A DNA stretch of 57,711 bases, from NCBI RefSeq assembly GCF_014697625.1, contig NZ_JACJSG010000049.1, positions 1 to 57,711 on the forward strand, read 5' to 3'. A program made the position numbers and the translations under genes. Positions 28,080 through 36,313 of the stretch are shown here, piece by piece. The DNA is from Anabaena azotica FACHB-119 (GTDB taxonomy: Bacteria > Cyanobacteriota > Cyanobacteriia > Cyanobacteriales > Nostocaceae). Every line of letters starts with the position of its first letter. Position 1 is the first letter of the stretch. The notes under the pieces were generated by a model. The model did not search any database. It saw only the letters and a list, made by a program, of their open reading frames with translations, and had not been told where the DNA came from.

Positions 28080-29183
28080 TTACTGTAGAAATTTAGCAAG
28101 TTGTTCCAGTTTTTTCCAGGCATCACCACTATTAAGAGTTTCCCTGGCTAGAATCAGAGCCTGATTAAAATCGTTAAGATAATTACCAGTATCTGGTACT
28201 GCTTCACCAACATACAGAGCCAAAGCCGCATTTAAGACTACGACATCTTGCTGTGCTTGAGTACCTTTACCTTGGAGAACTGTTTGAAGAATATCTGCAT
28301 TTTCTTGTACATCCCCACCTCTCAGTTCACTGGTAGAAGCAGGATTTAGTCCTAAATCCTCTGGTGCTAAAACCAGCATTTGCATTTGTTGATGAGAAAC
28401 TACAACTAAATCAGTTTTATCGGCTAACCCTGCTTCGTCTAATTTTTCGCGTCCGTGTAATACGATCGCCCGGCGAATTCCTAGCTGCTGTAAAACTTGG
28501 GCAAAAGTCTCAATTACCTGGGAATCATTGACCCCAATTACTTGTCCTGTAGGTCGCAAGGGATTGAGTAAGGGGCCAAGCAAGTTAAAAATTGTCCTAA
28601 CTTTCAGTGCTTTTCGTAATGGTGCGATCGCCTTTAAAGCTGGATGCCAATCAGGTGCAAATAAAAAGGTTATGCCAACTTCTGCCACTGCTTCTTGGAT
28701 TTTTTTGCTGCTGGCTTTTAAATTTAAACCCAAAGCTTCTAATACATCTGCCGAGCCAGTTTTACCAGATGCTGATCGATTGCCATGTTTAGCAACCTTG
28801 ACCCCAGCTGCCGCAGTCACAAAAGCCACAGCCGTAGAAATATTAAATGTTGCAGCTCCATCTCCACCAGTACCACAAGTATCAACTAGAGGTAATTCAC
28901 CAACCACGCGATCGCGCAAGGTTGCTTTTACTGATTGAGAGTAAAGCACCTTCACCATACCCAGCAATTCTTCTGCTGATACTCCTTTAGCTTGAATTGC
29001 TGCTAAAATCGCGCCTGACATCACTGGGGGAATAGCTTCTGTCAACCATCCATACATTAAATCAGACGCTTGGGCTACCGAAAGTGATTGGCGATCAAGC
29101 AATTGCTGCAATAATGCCGACCAATTACTGGCATCATCTACAGGTGAGGAATTTTGTTCAACAATAATATTTGCTGTTAGCAT
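28080..29183 (-). CDS. trpD: Anthranilate phosphoribosyltransferase
   Basis: 367 residues. The phosphoribosyl-pyrophosphate-binding motif VDTCGTGGDGAATFNIST and the anthranilate-site segment KHGNRSASGKTGSADVLEALG are intact, as is GVNDSQVIE. It joins anthranilate to PRPP in tryptophan synthesis. ATG 29183, 55 bp after trpB. It is the last of the five trp genes before the bisindole genes. Confidence 0.95.
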   Translation of the reverse strand: MLTANIIVEQNSSPVDDASNWSALLQQLLDRQSLSVAQASDLMYGWLTEAIPPVMSGAILAAIQAKGVSAEELLGMVKVLYSQSVKATLRDRVVGELPLVDTCGTGGDGAATFNISTAVAFVTAAAGVKVAKHGNRSASGKTGSADVLEALGLNLKASSKKIQEAVAEVGITFLFAPDWHPALKAIAPLRKALKVRTIFNLLGPLLNPLRPTGQVIGVNDSQVIETFAQVLQQLGIRRAIVLHGREKLDEAGLADKTDLVVVSHQQMQMLVLAPEDLGLNPASTSELRGGDVQENADILQTVLQGKGTQAQQDVVVLNAALALYVGEAVPDTGNYLNDFNQALILARETLNSGDAWKKLEQLAKFLQ

Positions 29184-29238
29184 AACTTATCGGGTAAAAG
29201 GAGATAGAGATGTGAGCGTGTAGGGAATTGGGTAATTT

Positions 29239-30477
29239 TTAGCTTCCTAATCCCTTTGATGCCACTGTTTGTACATCTTTGTCACCACGTCCAGAACAGT
29301 TGATGACAATTCGAGGGCTACCTGTAAGTTGCGGACAAAGTATTTCTAAATATGCGATCGCATGGGCTGTTTCTAGCGCAGGAATAATTCCTTCTAATTG
29401 CGAAAGACGTTGAAATGCTTGTAGTGCTTGTTGATCTGTGACGCTATAGTATTCGGCTCGGCCAATTTCTTTTAAATAACTATGTTCAGGCCCAACACCA
29501 GGATAATCTAACCCAGCACTAATTGAATGTGCTTCCACAATTTGACCATCTTCATCTTGCAATACATAACTCATCGCACCGTGCAGAACCCCAACTCGCC
29601 CTTTAGTCAGAGTTGCAGCGTGTTTTTCTGTATCAATACCTTCACCAGCTGCTTCCACACCAATCAAACGCACAGAAGATTCATTGACAAATTCATGAAA
29701 CAGACCAATTGCATTAGAACCTCCACCTACACAAGCCAAAAGAATATCCGGTAGTCCTCCCCATTTCTCTTGTGCTTGAACGCGAGTTTCTTTGCCAATT
29801 ACGGCATGAAAGTCCCGCACCATCATCGGGTAGGGATGTGGCCCCGCCACTGAACCCAGAATATAGTGGGTTGTTTCGACGTTTGTCACCCAATCTCGAA
29901 TAGCCTCAGATGTCGCATCTTTAAGAGTCCCGGTTCCAGCTTCTACCGCCCTCACCTCTGCTCCCATCAAACGCATCCGAAACACATTCAGAGCTTGTCT
30001 TTCCATGTCATGGATGCCCATGTAAATCACGCACTGTAAGCCAAAACGAGCGCATACTGTAGCTGTAGCCACACCATGCTGTCCTGCTCCTGTTTCCGCG
30101 ACAATACGTTGTTTGCCCATGCGCTTGGCTAATAATACCTGTGCTAAAGCATTATTGATTTTATGAGCGCCTGTATGATTTAAATCTTCACGTTTTAAAT
30201 AAATCTGTGGCCCTGTACCATCAGGTTTAGCATAGTGGGCGGTTAGACGTTCGGCAAAATATAGAGGAGTAGAACGTCCCACATAATCACGTAACAAGCC
30301 TTGTAATTCTTCTTGGAACTGTGGATCAAAACGATATTGCTTAAATGCAGTTTCTAACTCAGCCAACGCCGACATCAAGGTTTCGGGTACATACTTGCCG
30401 CCGAATTTGCCAAATCTACCATTAACATCAGGTTGTTGATTCAGTTGTATTTGTATTTTTTGGGTTTCTACTAACAT
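29239..30477 (-). CDS. trpB: Tryptophan synthase beta chain
   Basis: 412 residues. The PLP-binding region reads REDLNHTGAHKINNALAQ, with the lysine that forms the Schiff base. VAETGAGQHGVATATV and the phosphate-binding CVGGGSNAIGLF follow, and GVGPEHSYL is the TrpB signature near the C-terminus. It makes L-tryptophan from indole and serine with TrpA. The N-terminal GRFGKFGGKYVPETLM indicates the classical TrpB1 that pairs with TrpA. ATG 30477, 108 bp after trpA. Confidence 0.96.
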   Translation of the reverse strand: MLVETQKIQIQLNQQPDVNGRFGKFGGKYVPETLMSALAELETAFKQYRFDPQFQEELQGLLRDYVGRSTPLYFAERLTAHYAKPDGTGPQIYLKREDLNHTGAHKINNALAQVLLAKRMGKQRIVAETGAGQHGVATATVCARFGLQCVIYMGIHDMERQALNVFRMRLMGAEVRAVEAGTGTLKDATSEAIRDWVTNVETTHYILGSVAGPHPYPMMVRDFHAVIGKETRVQAQEKWGGLPDILLACVGGGSNAIGLFHEFVNESSVRLIGVEAAGEGIDTEKHAATLTKGRVGVLHGAMSYVLQDEDGQIVEAHSISAGLDYPGVGPEHSYLKEIGRAEYYSVTDQQALQAFQRLSQLEGIIPALETAHAIAYLEILCPQLTGSPRIVINCSGRGDKDVQTVASKGLGS

Positions 30478-30585
30478 CAGCTTTCCTCAGAAAAACGTAA
30501 TCCAAATTTTGTTTTCAGCGACAAATTCTCTTTCTCTGTGTCTGGAGTAAGGATGCAGACACAAAAAAATGTAATTATTTAGAAG

Positions 30586-31413
30586 TTAATCGCTTCTACC
30601 ATTGACTTCTAAATAATTACTTGTAATCGATGTTTTTAATTCACCACAGAAATCTTTGATAGCTCGTAGTCCACGATAGGGCGTACTTTCCGATAAACGC
30701 TCTACAAAGGCACTACCCACGATGACAGCATCAGCACCCCATTCTTTTACCTGACGAGCTTGTTCTGGGTTAGATATGCCAAAACCAACACCGATAGGTT
30801 TATTTGTATAGCTACGAATTTCTTGCAAGACATCTCTAACACGAGTTTGGAGATGGGAGCGTGTACCAGTCACACCAGTCACACTAACGAGGTAAATAAA
30901 GCCACGAGATTGACGAGCGATCGCTTCTATTCTCGCTCTAGAGCTTGTAGGAGTTACTAGCAAAATCACTTCAATTCCTACACTATCAGCCATTTCTAAT
31001 AAATCGCTGGCTTCATCCAGAGGTAAATCAGGTACTACTAGTCCTTTAATCCCTGATGCAGCTGCGCGTTCCAAAAACAACTGTTTGCCTAAATTTAAAA
31101 TTAGGTTGTAGTAGGTAAACAAAATAATTGGCGATCGCAAAGTGCGAGTAACTGTTTGAGCCATTTGCAAAACATTCATCAACCGGGTTCCCTGCTTTAA
31201 AGCACGAGTTGCGGCTGCTTGAATCACTGGGCCATCTGCTAAAGGATCTGAATAAGGAATTCCCAATTCAATAAAATCCGCACCGCTAGCATCTAAAACT
31301 CTTAGGGCTTCGGCTGTAATTTCCAAATCAGGGTCGCCAGCTGTAATAAAAGGAATCAAAGCGCATTGATTCTTTGCTTGTAACAATTCAAACTTTTGCG
31401 ATATAGATGTCAT
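30586..31413 (-). CDS. trpA: Tryptophan synthase alpha chain
   Basis: 275 residues, TIM barrel. The catalytic Glu is in DFIELGIPYSDPLADGP and the catalytic Asp in LVVPDLPLDE; GVGFGISNPEQ binds phosphate. It cleaves indole-3-glycerol phosphate to indole, which is channelled to TrpB. ATG 31413 lies 15 nt after the trpC stop, implying one transcript and possibly coupled translation. Confidence 0.96.
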   Translation of the reverse strand: MTSISQKFELLQAKNQCALIPFITAGDPDLEITAEALRVLDASGADFIELGIPYSDPLADGPVIQAAATRALKQGTRLMNVLQMAQTVTRTLRSPIILFTYYNLILNLGKQLFLERAAASGIKGLVVPDLPLDEASDLLEMADSVGIEVILLVTPTSSRARIEAIARQSRGFIYLVSVTGVTGTRSHLQTRVRDVLQEIRSYTNKPIGVGFGISNPEQARQVKEWGADAVIVGSAFVERLSESTPYRGLRAIKDFCGELKTSITSNYLEVNGRSD

Positions 31414-31428
31414 ATGAAGTGTGAAATA

Positions 31429-32328
31429 TCAAATGTGAAGTGTAAAACTTTTTAGCGTTTTTACTGCCTGTTCTAAATCAACTTGTTTGATTAAGGATTC
31501 TCCAACTAAAACTGCTTCAGCCCCGGCTTCAGCAACAAAAGCAAGGTCGGCACTTGTATATAGACCAGATTCACTAACAACTGTAATATCTAAACTGCTT
31601 AATCTTTCTCGACGCTCTTTTAATAGGCGTTGAGTAGTTTTTAGGTCAACAGTAAAATCCTGAAGATTACGGTTGTTAATTCCCATCAATTGCACATTTT
31701 GTAGTGCCAAAACCCGATCTAGCTCTGAAAGAGTATGTACCTCTACCAAGGCTATCATGCCTAAATTCTGAATCAGTTGGAGGTAATTTTGCAAAGCTTC
31801 ATCAGATAATATAGCAGCAATTAATAATATTGCATCTGCTCCATGAACTCGTGCTAGGTAAATTTGATAAGGGTCAATAATAAATTCCTTGCACAACAAA
31901 GGTAGTGCTACACTTTTTCTAATTATTCGCAGATTCTCAAAACTACCTTGAAAAAATTTTTCATCCGTCAAAACTGATAGACAGTTAGCACCACCTCGCT
32001 CATATGCTTGAGCAATTTTGATTGGGTCGAAGTCTGGGCAAATTACTCCTTTACTGGGAGAGGCTTTTTTAACTTCTGCAATTAAGCTAGGCTTATGAGG
32101 ATTTTGCCGTAAAGTACTTAAGAAATCTCGTAAGGGAGGAGCAGCAGAAATTTGATTTTGTAAATCTGCAAGCGGCAGTTGCTTGTGCAAAAATGCAACT
32201 TCTTTTTGTTTGTGCCAGACAATCTCTTCAAGAATGTGGCTTGGTTTATTTGAGGATAGACGCGAATATTCGTTTACCTCTATTTGGTAATTAATTTCTG
32301 GACTAGAAGCAATATTGCTGACATTCAT
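31429..32328 (-). CDS. trpC: Indole-3-glycerol-phosphate synthase
   Basis: The frame opens at TTG 32334; the ATG two codons later (32328) is used, giving 299 residues. Motifs: ILEEIVWHKQKEVA, IAEVKKASPSKG with the catalytic lysine, LCKEFIIDPYQI, LVEVHTLSE, LMGINNRNLQDF, and VSESGL. It closes the indole ring from CdRP. The TrpF activity normally needed just before it is not fused here nor found elsewhere in the block. Confidence 0.95.
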   Translation of the reverse strand: MNVSNIASSPEINYQIEVNEYSRLSSNKPSHILEEIVWHKQKEVAFLHKQLPLADLQNQISAAPPLRDFLSTLRQNPHKPSLIAEVKKASPSKGVICPDFDPIKIAQAYERGGANCLSVLTDEKFFQGSFENLRIIRKSVALPLLCKEFIIDPYQIYLARVHGADAILLIAAILSDEALQNYLQLIQNLGMIALVEVHTLSELDRVLALQNVQLMGINNRNLQDFTVDLKTTQRLLKERRERLSSLDITVVSESGLYTSADLAFVAEAGAEAVLVGESLIKQVDLEQAVKTLKSFTLHI

Positions 32329-32431
32329 AGTCAATTGTTGTAGTTGATAGTAATTCAGTAGCAGTCATCAACTGCTTACACCAAAACAAATAAAGTTCTA
32401 ACTTCTTGTGTTTCTTGACTTTTATTTACTC

Positions 32432-34630
32432 TTATGCAGCGACAACTGGAGATGGTTTTTTAGTTGTATATGCCCTAACTACGTTCTTAATAATTGCTAA
32501 ACCGACTCCTCCTGCTAAAGTCATGATTGATTCTGGATGAAACTGAACACCAGCAATAGGTAGGGTTTGATGCTCTAGACCCATAATTACACCATCATCT
32601 GAGATAGCTGTAACTTTGAGTTCTTTGGGTAAAGTTTCAGGTAGAGCATACAGCGAATGATATCTACCAACATCAAAAGATTGGGGTAAATCTTGAAAAA
32701 CTAGAGAATTTTCCTCAATCACCGAAACACGAGATATTTTGCCATGTTGAGGATATGATAGGACTCCTAATTCACCTCCAAAAGCTTCCACAATAGATTG
32801 CAATCCTAAACAAACACCAAAGATAGGAATTTTTCGTTTGATGCAGGCTGCTATTGTCTCTGATACGCAGAAATCTCTGGGTCTGCCCGGACCTGGAGAC
32901 AAAACAACAAGGTCTGGATGTTCTGTATCAAAGACTGATTCACAAAAACCATGACGTAGTGTTTTGACAGTGGCACCAGTTTGACGAATGTAGTTAGCAA
33001 GTGTATGTACAAAAGAGTCTTCATGGTCAATTAGTAATATATGCTTGCTCCGTTCCATACCAGCTAATTGCTGTGCAAGTTCTAAACTTTTGGAAAACTC
33101 AGTAGTTTTTTGCCTTGTTTGCTCAAGTGTCTGGAATAAGGCCGCAGCTTTGGTGATAGTTTCTTGGGCTTCAGCTTCTGGAATGGAATCATACAAAACT
33201 GTCGCACCAACCCGCACTTCAGCAATAGAGTCTTTCAACTGGATAGTTCTGAGTATCAAACCAGTATTCAAGTCTCCTTGAAAAGTCAAATATCCAACTG
33301 CTCCACCATACCAACGGCGAGGACTACGCTCATGCTGTTCAAGAAACTGCATTGCCCATCGTTTTGGCGCACCCGTCACTGTCACAGCCCAAAGATGCGT
33401 CAAGAAGGCATCTAAGGCATCAAACTCTGGTCTTAGCGTACCTTCAACATGATCTACTGTATGAATCAGATGGCTGTACATTTCTATTTGACGACGACCA
33501 ATAACCCTGACCGAACCAGGTTCGCAGATCCGCGACTTATCGTTGCGATCTACGTCAGTACACATGGTCAACTCAGCCTCATCTTTATCTGAGTTTAGCA
33601 GCTTTAAAATTTGGTTGGCATCATCAATTGCATTATGTCCCCGTCTGATAGTACCACTGATTGGGCAAGTTTCTACACGTTTACCTTCTGTTCGCACAAA
33701 CATTTCTGGAGATGCACCAATCAAAAACTCTCCGCCTAAGTTCAAAATGAATCCGTAGGGACTGGGATTAATCTGCTGTAGCTTCCAAAAAAGTTCTTTT
33801 GGCGACTGTTCGCAAATTTGAAAGAAGCTTTGACTAGGAACAACTTCAAATAAATCCCCACGTTGGAAGTATGAGAGTGCTTTCTCAACTTGCTGTTCAT
33901 ACTCTCCAGGTGCATGGTCAGAAGCATTTGTATAGGTCAGGCGTTTACCTCTGTAATCTATGATTTGACCATCTCTAGGTAAGCCTTTAGTAGTACCATT
34001 TTGGGTGACAAATTCATACTGCAAATGAAACGCGCTTTGCTGATAGTAGTCAACAATCAACAATTCATCAGGTAAATACAACACCAAATCTCTTTGATCT
34101 TCAGCACGTTGCAATTGCTTTGACATTTGCTCAAACTGAAAAACCAAGTCATAGCCAAATGCACCATATAGTCCTAAATGGCTATCCTCTGGGCTGGAGA
34201 AAGCTTTGATAATTTCTCTGACAATGCTGAAAACTGATGGTTGTTTGCTTCTTTCTTCTTCCGAAAAGACAGATTCTGTTGAGCGAACTGAGCCAGTTAC
34301 ACGATTAGCTTCTACTTTAACTTCTTGAAGTTGCGGTAACTTGTATAGACGTTCTGCTAAATACTCTAACAACACCATACCTCGCTCGTTAAGAGCTGTA
34401 AGTGTGAAATTGTTGCTGCAAGTAGCAAGTTCTAGAGGAGGATTTACAAAACCTATCGCCCATCTTTTATACCTGCCTGGATATTCATAGCTACTTTTAA
34501 ATAAGCCTCCACGTTGAAAATCTAGACGTAACAATAACTCTTGAATAGCAATATCAATAGATGTTTTACTTGCAGAGCGAGAAACAATTATTTCGCCTTC
34601 GGTTTTATAGCAATAGATATCCGAATACAT
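32432..34630 (-). CDS. trpE(G): Fused anthranilate synthase (TrpE-TrpG) with altered Trp-binding motif
   Basis: 732 residues. Residues 1-520 are the aminase subunit (GDLFEVVPSQSF, LNLGGEFLIGASPEMFVR, ETCPISGTIRRG, WAVTVTGAPKRWAMQF). From about 530 a glutamine amidotransferase domain follows (LLIDHEDSFVHTL, nucleophile Cys in GVCLGLQS, His-Glu in QFHPESI). It makes anthranilate from chorismate. Near the N-terminus, where fused enzymes of rhizobia read LSSNYEYPG, this protein reads FKSSYEYPG (residues 44-52). That lies in the tryptophan feedback pocket, so reduced inhibition is likely. ATG 34630 has GAGGAA upstream. First gene of the eleven-gene block. Confidence 0.95.
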   Translation of the reverse strand: MYSDIYCYKTEGEIIVSRSASKTSIDIAIQELLLRLDFQRGGLFKSSYEYPGRYKRWAIGFVNPPLELATCSNNFTLTALNERGMVLLEYLAERLYKLPQLQEVKVEANRVTGSVRSTESVFSEEERSKQPSVFSIVREIIKAFSSPEDSHLGLYGAFGYDLVFQFEQMSKQLQRAEDQRDLVLYLPDELLIVDYYQQSAFHLQYEFVTQNGTTKGLPRDGQIIDYRGKRLTYTNASDHAPGEYEQQVEKALSYFQRGDLFEVVPSQSFFQICEQSPKELFWKLQQINPSPYGFILNLGGEFLIGASPEMFVRTEGKRVETCPISGTIRRGHNAIDDANQILKLLNSDKDEAELTMCTDVDRNDKSRICEPGSVRVIGRRQIEMYSHLIHTVDHVEGTLRPEFDALDAFLTHLWAVTVTGAPKRWAMQFLEQHERSPRRWYGGAVGYLTFQGDLNTGLILRTIQLKDSIAEVRVGATVLYDSIPEAEAQETITKAAALFQTLEQTRQKTTEFSKSLELAQQLAGMERSKHILLIDHEDSFVHTLANYIRQTGATVKTLRHGFCESVFDTEHPDLVVLSPGPGRPRDFCVSETIAACIKRKIPIFGVCLGLQSIVEAFGGELGVLSYPQHGKISRVSVIEENSLVFQDLPQSFDVGRYHSLYALPETLPKELKVTAISDDGVIMGLEHQTLPIAGVQFHPESIMTLAGGVGLAIIKNVVRAYTTKKPSPVVAA

Positions 34631-34682
34631 GAATATTTCCTCGAAAACTTGTTTAACATCAATTCGACGAATTTTAATTTAA

Positions 34683-34764
34683 AACATTTTTTATCAGAAA
34701 ATCTTATTTTCATTGTAAAAAATGTTACGAGATATTAGCTATAAGCCTAATTTTAAAAAATGTT
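34683..34764 (-). promoter_or_regulatory. Three copies of an 11-mer (AACATTTTTTA) upstream of trpE(G)
   Basis: AACATTTTTTA occurs at 34683-34693, and its exact reverse complement at 34716-34726 and again at 34754-34764. The first two form a perfect 11-bp palindrome whose loop holds a second hairpin (GAAAAT/ATTTTC, 34697-34711). The nearest copy is 53 nt before the trpE(G) start. This could be a regulator-binding array or an RNA hairpin in the leader. No run of Trp codons indicating classical attenuation was seen. Confidence 0.55.
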
Positions 34765-36313
34765 TAATGGCTTTATAACTTTTATTTTTTACTACTAAAC
34801 TTTTTATCAAAATATTTTTTGAAGGTTTTTCATTTAACAGTAATTGCCATAAAATTGCTGCCAATTCTCATTTATTAATGTCTCTCGTTTTTGGTGACTA
34901 CAAATAGTAATTAAACTTTGATTATTCAATATATTATCACCTAATTCCTTAATTCAAACAGAGTTCTTTATCATAATTGAAAATTTATCTCTGGCTCTAA
35001 TAATCAATATTAAACGATATGCTAAACCTTGATTTACAGCCAAAAAATATTTAACTTTCCTCAATTACGGCAAAGTTGCACATTAATTTATCCAGGCGTA
35101 AAGCTGAATTCCTTTAAACCTGGGAAATTGTGAGTGTATGGTGGTTTTTATTTGACGTGAATACAAATATATGTTGTCAAACAGACAAAGGCAAAGCTAA
35201 TTCTATTGCTATTTGAGAGCAGCATACGTCTTTGATAACTGAATCAGAGCTACCAACAGGAAAAATATATGCAATCGCACAACATATGTTTAACGTAATA
35301 AATGTTTTTCGATGTCATTTAATTTGACACAGCTAGAATAATAATATGCTTAACAGCTAACTTTATAGCTGGTACTGGCACAAATTCTTAGAACAGCATT
35401 TAAGAGTATATTAGCAGTGTAAGTTGATTTTCGATAGTGGTTAATCATAAGAAAATACGAGCAAAAATTAAAAAATAATAAAATATGTCAATATCTCCAA
35501 TGGAGTAAGTTTAGGTATTAAAATTGACGATTTCAGAAAATATTACTTTTGTCAATATATTTTATGATATATATTTTATGAGTAATATCATCAAATTTAA
35601 TTATTCAAGTTCCTTGACAGGAGACAGAAATAGAGGTTATTCGAAGAGATAAAAAAATTGCCGAATTAAAACTCTAAGCAAAATTAAGTTCTTAAATGTG
35701 TCTTAAAGAAAAGGCACTAAGAGGATGTTTGAAAAGTACTCTTATTAACATAAAAGTTTCTCAAACTTATATCTTCTACCACTTGCTTATTGCTAAAATT
35801 ACAAGCCAAAAAGCCTACTACTTCTTAGGGTGGGCAGTGCATAGTTACTCCTTATTGAGAAGGTGCAAAATGTCAGCCAAACCTAATCCCATTGTCTCTT
35901 TCCTTATATACAGCACATTTTATCTGAGTGAGGTACACAAAGGCGGGCAAGATGCCCACCCCACAAAAATTTTACAATTTATATCTGTACCTCGTTAACC
36001 AGCAATTCGCTGTATAACGGTGAGTCATTGAACTAGGACTAAGGGTTATTACAATATTACGGCAGAGATTGTCAAATCGTTTCAGGATAAATACTTATAA
36101 TTAAGGAAATTTTTAACCTTTTTGCATAAATTTGGAAACTATAATTAGTTATCCAATCTTGGCATTCTACCAATTTTCTCAAAGCCGATTATAAATAAAG
36201 TCAACAGAATGTATTGTTTTAGGGTAATTGATGCAATAATCTACTTGGTTAAATTGTCAATACTAATATATGAGTAGGGTTGCACAGATGTACGTCCCTA
36301 CCATACAAAGGTA
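34765..36313. other. Gene-free AT-rich region upstream of the trp/bisindole block
   Basis: About 1.5 kb without a supported gene between trpE(G) and the UbiD gene. One 100-codon plus-strand frame (35696-35998) runs into a repeat element and has no conserved look, so it is not called. The region is unusually long for this genome and would be the place for operon control elements. It contains the repeat at 35907-36016. Confidence 0.5.
35907..36016. repeat. 110-bp MITE-like element
   Basis: Terminal inverted repeats TATACAGC (35907-35914) and GCTGTATA (36009-36016). Subterminal inverted repeats GAGGTACA (35930-35937) and TGTACCTC (35986-35993). A central hairpin GGCGGGCA/TGCCCACC lies at 35942-35960. 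It is symmetrical, non-coding and short, as expected of a miniature inverted-repeat transposable element. Confidence 0.7.

Noticed and set aside
18163..34630. Scytonemin cluster
   Set aside because: The linked trp genes suggested it, but no ScyA/ScyB/ScyC-like genes (ThDP enzyme, leucine-dehydrogenase-like enzyme, cyclase) are present.
34631..35200. Classical trp attenuator with leader peptide
   Set aside because: No short frame with consecutive Trp codons and no terminator with a T-run was found on the minus strand before trpE(G).
35696..35998. 100-codon plus-strand frame upstream of the trp block
   Set aside because: It runs into the MITE at 35907, has no ribosome site, and its composition follows the AT-rich DNA.
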